A stretch of 64,000 bases of DNA from Euglena gracilis (lineage: Eukaryota > Euglenida > Euglenophyceae > Euglenales), in the NCBI GenBank assembly GCA_039621445.1, contig CP154954.1, forward strand, positions 14,681,667 through 14,745,666. Direction: 5' to 3'. The notes under the pieces are model-generated. The model saw only the letters and a list, made by a program, of their open reading frames with translations. It did no database searches and had not been told where the DNA came from. Both the position numbers and the translations under genes were made by a program. Positions 55,088 to 64,000 of this stretch are shown here, in pieces. How positions within the stretch are numbered: position 1 is the stretch's first letter; the number at the start of each line of letters is the position of its first letter.

Positions 55088-55683
55088 CAGGGTTTTTTTT
55101 TTAAGTCGTGGACCCCTGGGGGGGGGGGGGGGTGGGCCCGGCCGAGCCGCCCCCCCCCCCCAGGGGGTCCTCCCGGAGGGGGGTGGGACATAAACTCCTC
55201 CAATCAATAACCCCCCGTTTATTATTTGGACACTCAAAGTTGGGGTCCAGGGGGGTTATTTTTTGGGGGGGTTTATTATTTGGGCAAAATTTTCGAAGTC
55301 AAAAGTGGACTTCACTTTTTTGGCTTTCTGGGGCTTTTTTTTGAAAAAAGGGTGCTTTTTTTGGCATTATTTGTGCACCACTTTTATCCATTTTGTTGAT
55401 TTTTGCAACATTTCTGCTATTTTTACTCATTCTTTCCCTTTGTTTTCACACCTGCGGAGGGGGTTTATTATTTGGGCGGCCAAAGTCGGTCCTCAGGGGT
55501 GGGGTTTATTATTTGGAGAGGGGTTGCTTTTCGGCACCTTTGCGCCGAAAAATTTTGAAGAAGTTCTATTTTTGGCATTTTTCGCAATTTTTTGGCCAAT
55601 TTTGTGGGTCCCTCCGGGACCCCCAGGGGGGGGGGGTGGGTGGGGGAGATTTCCTCACCCCCCCGTTTTTTTAAAAACCCCTG
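55088..55683. mobile_element. hAT-type non-autonomous element in S copy 3
   Basis: The ends are CAGGGTTTTTTTTTTAAG and, reversed, CAGGGGTTTTTAAAAAAAC. The exact 8 bp repeat GTCGTGCC flanks both sides (55,080-55,087 and 55,684-55,691). S copy 1 has the uninterrupted site GGTGGTCGTGCCGCTCC near 12,161. The interior has G runs, repeated GTTTATTATTTGG segments and a decayed TTCGGC...GCCGAA hairpin at 55,530-55,549. Confidence 0.93.
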
Positions 55684-56442
55684 GTCGTGCCGCTCCATCG
55701 ATTGCCACCGACTCCGCCTTATCATGAAAAACACACAATTGCCAGAGTTGTTGTCCAGCAAAAGAAGAGGAAGGGATTATCAATGTTGAGAAATCGAAAG
55801 GACACACAAAATGACGTTTTTCCCTTGCTCTTCCGAGAGTATACCGTAATGTGTTTGGTCGGGTTTTTGAATATAAATTTTCTAAAATGACATGCGTGAT
55901 AAAACAATTGGGTATTTACAATATTGTTTGTGATAGCATATGCCAATAGTTGGAGAGAAAATGTTAGACAAGGACCAGTTTTTTTTGAAAATCTCTCAAT
56001 CAGGTCTTAGGCCTTGTTACGACAGTGTGTGTGCCAAACAGATGTGTGTGTATGCCAAATGTGTGTGCCAAACAATTGTGTGTGCCAAACAGATGCGATT
56101 GCCGAATTGCATGCCACGCCACAGATAGCCCCGCTTCTTGAGGAGCCCCCCCATTTCACAGCAGAACCCTCCGACGAGGGCTGCCCCACTGAATCGTGCG
56201 ACAACCAAGTTTGCTTCTACGACAATCACGTGGTGAATGGTGCAGTGTCCCCTGGGAGTGTCTCTCTCTCCCCCCCTCTCCTTTTTCCACAAAAAGTGAG
56301 GTTAAGCACAGGGAAGGTCCCTTGAGCTCGTCCCAGGAAGGCTCACAGGCTCTGGCTGTCTGGGTGCCCGTGGGACGAAGCCCCGGGACCTGTTCCACCC
56401 GTTGTGGGGTGGCCGCGGTTACCCACGTATCTCTCTCTTCTA

Positions 56443-56724
<282 letters not shown>

Positions 56725-56889
56725 CTATCTCTGGATTTGGGCGCATTTTGGCGCCAGGCAGGTCTTGCCCGGGCTGCCAATTGAGTCTGGGGACCAACTG
56801 CCAAGTTTGCACGTTAACAGTAGCGGCAGGCCATGCACAAAACAGGCTAAAATCCTAAAAGCCTGAAGAGGGGGGGCAAGCAAATTTTC

Positions 56890-57175
56890 ATTTAGTGCGC
56901 CGCGTAAAATTCTTTTTTTTCTGCTCCGCGTGCGCCGCGGCATTAGAAATTTTGTGACCGCGTGCGCCGCGGAAGGTTTCATTCTGTGCGCCGCATGTAC
57001 CGACGGCATAGCCATCCCAATTATCCCCTGCCCGTGCCATAACAAAAGAAGGCATGTGCCGCGGGAACGTCATTGGTGCGCCGTGGGTGTGTTGTTGGTG
57101 CGCCGCGGCAGCTTTTCAGGTGCGTCGCAGGTGTGCCGCGGCAAAAATTCAATTGTTTGCCGCTTGCGCCTCGGA
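56890..57175. repeat. spaced TGCGCCGCGG motif array
   Basis: About nine copies of a motif near GTGCGCCGCGG (56,895, 56,927, 56,958, 56,985, 57,054, 57,073, 57,096, 57,119, 57,131) are separated by 12-70 bp of unrelated A/T-richer DNA. Spaced conservation of a GC core differs from a simple tandem satellite. Confidence 0.8.
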
Positions 57176-57189
57176 AAGGTAAAGGTAAA

Positions 57190-57550
57190 AAAAGGTAAAG
57201 GGGATGCCCACCCCGTCCCGCACACAGCGGGCAGGTCCGAAGACCTGGGCGGCTTCGGAACCAGCCGGGCCATCCTTCTCAATCCACCAAAGCCCGGCAG
57301 AACCAAGGCAGTCACCCAGTGGTGGGTGACTGCCTTGGTTCTGGGCATGCTCTGTGGGTGGGCTAGTCATGGACCGAAAGGGATGGCGACCCCGGGCCAC
57401 CCACAGGTGAGTCACGTCCCCTTGGGCACCCTGGAGAGCAACTCCGCAGTCACATGGCCCTCGAGTGTGCCCCACACCCGCGGAATGGCCCGTGTGCTCC
57501 AGTTGCCAAGGGGCTTGGGGCCATGGTATGTCCCACTTCGCTTGCTGCTC
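57190..57550 (+). repeat. diverged Q block, first part
   Basis: Similar to 20,690-21,000 (CGGCTTCGGAACCAGCCGGGCC, GTCATGGACC, GGGCCACCCAC). The second part follows at about 59,085-59,270 (GTGAAGGTGGTCAC-like block), with about 1.5 kb inserted between. Confidence 0.75.
57301..57340. repeat. perfect 18 bp hairpin
   Basis: AACCAAGGCAGTCACCCA, loop GTGG, then the exact reverse complement. It replaces the corresponding part of the Q block and is absent from the other Q copies. Confidence 0.97.
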
Positions 57551-59084
57551 TGCGGACAGGGTTGGTGGGGCACAGGCACCACGCTGCCTGCCGCCCGCCT
57601 GAACATGGTTCGGTCTTGTTCGGGGAGCGTGGCGTGAGTGGTTGAGGCCCTTGGGAGGGGGGGAGGCCCTTGGTGGTGGTGCCTGGAACCAGGGTTGTCA
57701 GCCATGACAGTCACTTTCGTGCCAGTCATGTGTGTGGCGCTCGAGAATCCGTGGGCATCATTAGGGCTTTCGCGCTTCTTGCCATTCTTGGTGATGCTTC
57801 GTTGCTAGGGGCCGGCTGATGCCCAGATTTTGTTGTGTAAGGTCTGGGTCCCATGACTCGCAGATGGCCCCCGTCCTCGTCCGGTTTTTTCATAGTCCGT
57901 CAAACCGCTCTCCACCCCTCTTTTGCTGCGCAGATTCACAGATCAGATCGATAACCCCGCCACGGTGTGCTTCTGATGCTTGGGGCGTCCCCCTCTTTTG
58001 GATGTTGCATGGAGACTCGCCCGGGCTCTCCGAGGTCGGGATTCTTACAGCATCACCCCCGGGTCAAGCCATTGCTGCTTACAGGTTGGGCACACCTCAC
58101 CTCTGGGGCGCCCCCCTCTCCATGCCCCGGCCAGTGGACGGATTAGGACACTCCCATTTGCGCCGCTTGCGATGGCGCACGTGTGACTCCCGGACGATGA
58201 TCACCGTGTCCAGGACTCGGGTATGGGAGGCGGCGGTGGGGCAAGGCGGCGGTGTCATCTCGACCAGCAGGTCGTCGATGCCACCAGGAAAGGGTGTCAG
58301 GTGGCTGAAGACAGTGAGGAAAGCTCCACGGGAGAGGTCATGGGGAGGGCTGTGGCCCATGGAGCTGGGGGCGTGCGTTTGGGGCCATTTCCTTGGAGAA
58401 CCAGCTGCGGAGCTCACGATCTCGGTGACGTTCCATCGCTAAAAGAGGAAGCGGCTCCACACGGACTGCACAAGGCGGCGTGAATACCCCCGCCGCCAGA
58501 TCGCATTACGGAGAACGTTGGCCACGGACTGCTTAAAATACCCCATGTGGCTGCAGGCCATCCGGGCGAACTCCAGGCGGCCCATGATGACCCCGCCCAG
58601 CTGCTCGGTGGGAGCTGCTCGGCGTCGGTGGCCAGGGGGCAGCGGACGATGTGGTCGGGGTACTCCTCCTCGCGGTTGTGGATAGTGGTGTGCACCACCC
58701 GCTCCCCTTTTGTATGGCATTGTATATACATCCTTCAGTCTTCAGTGATGTGGGCTGCTGCCTTTCGATGATGCTGCTCTTGCCGCGGTGGTGCTTGTTG
58801 CGGGTGGGGCTGGGGTGCCGATGGCCAGCACAGTACAGTGTGCCAGATAGTGCCTCTCTGGCCAGGTGCTGTCCATCGTGCCATTTTGATGCAGACTCGC
58901 TGCCCCCAACTGCAGCCGTGCCCTCTGGGCCTGGTGGTGCTGATTACTGCTTTGATTAGGCATTGGACTGGCATGGGAAACTGTGCGCGCCCATGCCAGT
59001 CCCTGCGTTCCCCTGAGCGAGGCGGCCACTGCCCCAGTGTCCAGCCCCGGAAGTGGGCGTTGGTGGCTGCACACTCTCTCTTTT
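57551..59084. mobile_element. 1.5 kb insertion in the diverged Q block
   Basis: Q similarity breaks near 57,550 and resumes near 59,085. The insert holds a minus-strand retroelement-like remnant. No terminal repeats or target duplication were found, and the edges are approximate. Confidence 0.5.
58440..58742 (-). pseudogene. possible reverse-transcriptase thumb fragment
   Basis: The minus strand reads RVVHTTIHNREEEYPDHIV, then, after a frame change, GRLEFARMACSHMGYFKQSV and NVLRNAIWRRGYSRRLVQSV. The pattern of an E.[A/R]R...CS.......F......L...L..RGY...L segment after a polar strand is what follows the YxDD palm in some Penelope-like and related reverse transcriptases. No palm motif is visible upstream, so this is a suggestion only. 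Confidence 0.3.
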
Positions 59085-59270
59085 GTCATGAAGGTGGTCA
59101 CGCCTTTGGCATGTTTTTGTCCATGGCCGCCATCGCCGCTGCTGGGGTCTTGGTTCGCCCATCAGCCCGACCACCTTCACCCAAAATGTTGCAAAGGGTC
59201 ACTTGCAAGGCAATTTATGGGGAGCTTTGAACTCACCAGGGAGGTAAGAGGCTTCACCCCATGACCCTCT

Positions 59271-60185
59271 CCCTCTCTCCCTTCCTCTCTTTTTTTCAAT
59301 TCCTGTGAGCTCGTTTTGGACAGTCTGTACCACGCAGAATATATATACCCTCACTAAATGATTTATCCCACAATGATTGTGTCTCTTATTCGAAAAATTC
59401 CCTCCCTCTCTCTCTCTCTCTCTATGTGTGTGCGTGCTCGCATAAATATTCATATATTTTCATTGGAAATTCAAAGGTGTTCTTAGGCAGCCCTAAATTA
59501 AAGGTTTTTTTTCCTTGCTGCCCCACAACCATTGTTTGCTCTTTGTGTCATTTTGTTCAATATCTTTATATTTTCAACGATGGGTGGAAAAACCACACTG
59601 AGATGGGTGTGTTTGGTTTTTCATAGTTTCGATTCTATCGCGTGTTCCGTTGACAGAGGTATATTCAACACTTGCGCCTCATCCCCCCCCCCCAGGTCTC
59701 CCCCATGTCGTTCAACCCACCCCTGGTCGTTGATTGCAAAACATTGGTCATATGAAGGGGTGGCTGTTGTTACCGGCGGTGGGAAGGACTTGAGCTGCTG
59801 TCACTGTCCATTTTGTTGCAAGGTTGGCAAGACAAATTTAGCATTTGGGGCATGTATTTTGCCTGCGGTTGTCAGTCATAGCTTCAGGATTTACGGACCT
59901 TCCCCTGGGGTCCTCTGGACAACTGGGAAATGAGGTGCTGGTTTGTTCCCCTGGAGGGGGAAATTCAATGGGGTCCAGCCCCAGCAACTGGTACCCCAAA
60001 AGCAGCCCAAATACAACTGGGTTGGCATTTTTTTTCACTAAAATTTGCAGCCGAAAACCCCAAACCCGCAAAAAAAATGCCATTTTGGGATTTTGTGGGC
60101 TATTTTTCACCCTTTTTTCAAAAATGTTGGTACGCCTGGCTTCACTGGGTGGTCGGTGGCCCCCTGTGGGGTCCACAGCCCACCT
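59271..60185. other. end of S copy 3 and unassigned DNA
   Basis: 59,404-59,590 matches 12,790-12,960 (CTTAGGCAGCCCTAAATTAAAG) and marks the end of the S repeat. From 59,600 to 60,185 no gene is seen; the last 100 bp loosely resemble the E repeat. Confidence 0.6.
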
Positions 60186-61929
60186 GGGAGGGCTGGCTGC
60201 TGGATGGCTGGCTGGACCCCCCCGAGGGCAGGGCCCATCCGGCTTAAGAAAATCCTTGCATACACTACTCCAGTGGCATTGTTCGTTCATTCGTTTTGTT
60301 TGAGCAGTTGTAGTTGGTCCGTTTGCAAGTTTGGTGCCATTCCACTCAGCAGGACGGACAGTGAAGCGGCTTGCCAGTGATAGCCAGTCTCCGCTTTCTA
60401 CCCATGCCCTTGGTGCACATGCCACGCCTCTACCAATTGCAAGCCATTCCTTCGTTCATGATCCCTATTCTTTCAAAGGTCCCTGGTTTAATGCGAAGAG
60501 AATCCTTCGTTTTCTTTTCAGAGGAGTCTTGGCAAACCAGACAAAAGAATGTGAACCATGTTTGTAAAGCGGTTTTATTGTCACCCACCCACCCACCAGC
60601 CCAACGCACAGGAAAAAGTTCTTTTTTTCATTTCTTAAGTTTTTTGTGTGCACCATTCCTCTGCAAGCGGTTAGCGACTTTTTTTAGTTTTGTTTTGTTT
60701 TTTTTTCTCAAAAATGAATTTGAAATCATTGTGTTCAATGTGTTTTTTCAGGTTCGCTTGGAAAATTATTTTGCAAAATTTTTATCACATTGAATCCAGG
60801 GACTGCGCCAATGGACCCCGTGCCATATGCTGACACCTCCCAGCATCTTCCTCCCAGCCTGAGAATGGAACGCGAAGTCAAAACTCTTTGTTATCAGAAA
60901 GTTTTGTCACCAAAGATATTGCCTGAGCTAATTGATTGAGACATAATCAAAAAAGGATTGGACCATGGACTATTTCCCCCCAAATTTGAGGTTGTACACC
61001 TTACATTAACAGCTTTGGAGCAGCATTTCTGCCTCATTGTGCAACTTGTGTAACACCCCCAAAAAAGCACCAGGAAAATTCAGTGGGAATGTGCCCTGTG
61101 TCCACAAGCCCCCCCATGGATGAGTAATTCGTTTTTGGCCCAAACCCTTTGGGGGGTCAGCAAAAAACAACAACGTTGAAATGACCCGGGAAAATTTTGG
61201 TGTTTTTTTGATTGTGATCAATTTGGATTTAGAGTATTTAGGTCCAGAGTGACCAACCCCCCGGGCCTGGGGGGATTATTGACTGGTTTCTTTTTTTAAA
61301 AAAGATGCCCGACTCGTCGTGGAAAGAGTCGAAGTAACAATGCCAGGGCCTTTCTTAGGTGACGTAACTTGCATTTAAGGAATTTGCCGGTGTGTGCGAA
61401 TTCTCACAACGTTTTTCAAAAATCAACCACTGCATCTGGGGAAACAAATATCTGCTTGTTTCACGCCTCTCGATACTGATAATGTATATTGCAAAAATTG
61501 GTGCCCCCACTCAGAGGTGGGGGTGGGGGGTGGGGGGGGGGGGGGTGAATCCAATAATAATTTCCTTGTTTCTGTGTGCATTTTTCGCTGTGAAATGTGC
61601 TTTCTATATCGGGGAACTGTTTGGGTAAAAAAAAACGGGAAAAATTCTTTGCACAAAAGGGTCTGAAAGTGGCATTTTGAGTTTTATTTGAGGGGTCGGG
61701 GGAAGGGGAGATCCAGGGGTGGGCAGCCCCTCCCCCGGGTAAAGCCAAAAAAAATTCACATTTTAGAACCATTTTTCAGGGGGGAAAACGTCGAAGAATG
61801 TGAAGTTTTTGAAAAGGGGGGATTAGTGGGGGGCAGGGGGAGAGGGGAGGTGCAGGGGGAGAGGGGTGAGGGAGCGATGGGGGGGGGGAGGGGGGGCGGG
61901 TATGCGGGTGGTAGAGCTAGAGTATATTA

Positions 61930-62790
61930 TGATTGTGACATGAAAAACACACCTCCGAAATATTGTATGTTAAAATTTGGGCACATCGACCATTTGTGTG
62001 TTTTTGCAAGTAAAAAGTACACAAGTGGTCGATGTGTGCAAATGCAAACATCGACCATTTGGCAAAAATATTCAGGTAGTCGGTGTGTGCAAATGCACGA
62101 ACTGACCATTTTGCACAGATCCACAAATGGTTGGCGTATGCAAATATGCACGTGTTCAGTGTACCGCAATCCATCTCTTCAGCTGAAGTTGTGGAAAAGA
62201 TCTTTTTTTTTGCCTCATAAAAAGTTAAAAGCTGCCTTTTTTGTTTTCAGCTGGTCAAATTGTTTAAGGTTTGTGAATGGGAACAGTGTGCAATGTGCGA
62301 CGAAGAACGGTTGCAAACGTCCCTCTGTTTTTTTTTAGCATTTTGACGGTTTATGTAAACCGACATGAAAACGATTGGAGGTAGGAGATAAGACATTCAT
62401 TGCCCATGGAGCGGAGGCAATCGTTTTGTCACAGAACGTGACCTACCGAACAGGATGCACTGCCAGAGACCGGAATTTCTTCCCCGTGTAATCATTCAGC
62501 ATCCACAATGGTTGTTCACCAAAAAAAACAAGTTCCAGAATTCAAAGTGTGCATCTATAATCTTCTGGTTACCTGGGTCTGGAGCCGGTTTCCCATTTTT
62601 TACACCGTGCTGTTTCAAATCAAATCTCAAATATCTGTATCCAAAACACCACCTTTTTGTTGCTCTTGTGGCTACACTTGTGATGATGCCAGTTTTCTAT
62701 GGACCTGAAGCATGTCCCCCCCCCAATTCTGATTACCCGGTCGTAGAGGATAACGTACCAGCCTCGGTGGTGGTTGTTGACAGCCTGGTG
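61930..62790 (-). repeat. inverted segment within D copy 2
   Basis: The reverse complement matches 28,430-29,240, with shared blocks CCTCTACGACCGGGT, GCATCCTGTTCGGTAGGT and the TGTGCATTTGCACA array. Confidence 0.85.
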
Positions 62791-62815
62791 GCTGCCAGAA
62801 CGCCATAACCTGCAA

Positions 62816-63060
62816 TCATGTAATGTGACGGCTGCGGCCAAACGAAATCAATGGGACGAACGGCAAGGGCTTTTGAGGATTAACCATCGACCCATTGGCG
62901 CGGGTGAGCGTGAGGCGCGACGTGCTCTTGGTTAACCGCATACCAGAGGTCTTTGTCTCCATTTTGACCTTTAGAGCAGAGGATGTGGCAGCTGGACTCG
63001 TGCAAACCCGAAGATACCAATGCCGGTGGTGGTTGGGGCGGCATACGATGTGGTCTGTTT
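62816..63060 (-). CDS. possible exon, unknown product
   Basis: The minus strand is open and reads HRHWYLRVCTSPAATSSALK, then KVKMETKTSGMRLTKSTSRL and TLTRANGSMVNPQKPLPFVP. The composition is plausible but no motif or splice pair is seen. It lies just outside the inversion and has no counterpart in D copy 1. A chance frame is possible. Confidence 0.2.
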
Positions 63061-63659
63061 GAACAAACACATCCCCATTATGGACCATTTCCCCTGCGGC
63101 CTGCACACAACTTGACAAACACCCCAGACACGCCCTCTTTCCCTCTCCTAAACCCCCCATCATTTTTAAATAAGATGTTTATCACCCCTGATCCCACTAT
63201 GGGTATGAAAACCGAATTGCACAAAAAAAAAAGCTTTTTTCCCGTTTTCATCCCCAAACAAAAATAACAAAATAAATTATTTCACCCCCACACCCCCCCC
63301 CAATGCTCCTTCAGAAAGAAAGTTGTTTTTACCCCACAACCCGTGAGGGAAAATTATTTGTGGGGGTGTTGAAGACGTATTTTTGGGATCATTTTTTTTC
63401 ATTATCGTTCGCGACAATTAATTTTCTGTAACATTTTTTGATGAATAAAATACAATTCTACTGCAGCTCAATTGGCAGAGTGTCTATTTTGTGTGATTTT
63501 CAGATTATATGAGGCACCTGGCTCCTCACTCGAGCCTCCTGGAGCCTCCTTCAGGTGACCTCCTCGGCCGGGTTCCATTTTTTTGGAGACCCCAAGGCAG
63601 GAAAAAACAAAAATGTCTATCAAAATTCCGAGGAGAAGCGGAGAGAAAAACCGGGTGTT

Positions 63660-63660
<1 letters not shown>

Positions 63661-63691
<31 letters not shown>
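63661..63691. repeat. (GT)n tracts in D copy 2
   Basis: One GT tract lies here and a second at 63,891-63,919. D copy 1 lacks both; the second replaces a GCATTCCATGCATTCC segment (30,085-30,110). Confidence 0.9.
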
Positions 63692-63692
<1 letters not shown>

Positions 63693-63888
63693 CCAAGCCT
63701 GCCGTGCATGCCGGGGATTTTGTGCCATCCAGAAATAAAAAACAGCTCGAAAAAAAACAAGAAATCAGTCAAAGCAGGATTGACAGCCCCCAAAGAAGAG
63801 AATTCGCTTGGATCTGTCACACTCGTACTCCCCATCGATCCAAGTCCTCGGAGTCCTGGAAGTGCTGTCGAAGAAATCAAATTCCAGA

Positions 63889-63923
<35 letters not shown>

Positions 63924-64000
63924 CCACACCAACCAAAAGAAGTCTATGTGCGAGTTACACCACCCAACCACCCAAGTCAGTAAAAAATGTGTCGTCGTGG

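Larger units (their letters stand above)
53351..56430 (+). repeat. S repeat, copy 3, continuation
   Basis: Collinear with copies 1 and 2 from CGATGTGGCTGAAGACATCA (53,424) through GGGCTGCTGAAGCTCTT (53,709), the TG tract and the GACGAGGGCTGCCCCACTGAATC block (56,173), ending near the TGGGGTGGCCGCGGTTACCC block (56,405). The 596 bp transposon at 55,088 interrupts it. Confidence 0.85.
60186..64000 (+). repeat. segmental duplication D, copy 2, rearranged
   Basis: 60,186-61,660 is direct to 26,974-28,430 (with an insertion of about 340 bp at 61,003-61,345 absent from copy 1). 61,930-62,790 is inverted relative to 28,430-29,240. 63,740-64,000 is direct to 29,930-30,210. The window ends inside the copy. 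Confidence 0.85.

Noticed and set aside
54594-55203. long His/Thr or Cys/Val frames
   Set aside because: They are translations of the TG microsatellite; the same applies to Leu/Ser (CT) frames at 24.8 kb and Ile/Tyr/Leu/Ser frames at 56.5 kb.
63461-63535. tRNA gene
   Set aside because: GCTCAATTGGCAGAGTG resembles an A box, but the acceptor and anticodon stems do not pair and no B box is in place.

Overview
The window is repeat-rich eukaryotic nuclear DNA. Long stretches have no open frame, exon-like segments have consensus splice sites, microsatellites (CA/TG, CT, TATC) and G/C homopolymers are frequent, and several transposon families and segmental duplications are visible. There are no bacterial operons, rRNA genes, convincing tRNA genes or CRISPR arrays. 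I cannot name the species; an alga, another protist or an invertebrate all fit. Intact genes are essentially absent, and most coding signal lies in remnants broken by frame changes.

Layout. (1) 2.9-8.6 kb, minus strand: a multi-exon gene (gene A) with an SGQHR segment that resembles a ParB/DGQHR-type fold. Across 1.6-10.1 kb a short palindrome near GAAGCGG-NNNN-CCGCTTC recurs about twenty times. (2) 10.24-12.96 kb: truncated copy 1 of a long repeat, here called S. (3) 12.96-14.11 kb, minus strand: gene B, a diverged relative of gene A. (4) 15.9-24.8 kb: S copy 2, with a nearly identical 2.6 kb tandem duplication. (5) 25.6-30.2 kb: repeat E copy 1 followed by segmental duplication D copy 1. 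(6) 30.2-47.7 kb: largely gene-free DNA with E copy 2, a Ty3/Gypsy-like RNase H fragment and small transposons. (7) 47.7-59.6 kb: S copy 3, interrupted by a 3.2 kb insertion holding a 2A-like peptide frame, by a 596 bp transposon and by a segment with a reverse-transcriptase-like remnant. (8) 60.2-64.0 kb: D copy 2, with an internal 0.85 kb inversion.

The firmest structural result is a set of six small non-autonomous elements with CARG-type terminal inverted repeats. Each is flanked by an exact 8 bp duplication, the signature of hAT transposons. One pair is nested, and two have empty paralogous sites within the window. Most carry a GC stem with a three-base loop next to an A/T run. The same hairpin occurs alone elsewhere, with compensating base changes.

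The most novel candidates are the ParB-like gene pair with its locus-restricted palindrome, the 2A-bearing insertion and the triloop hairpin family. Frame changes often fall at homopolymers, so some breaks may be sequencing errors and not decay.
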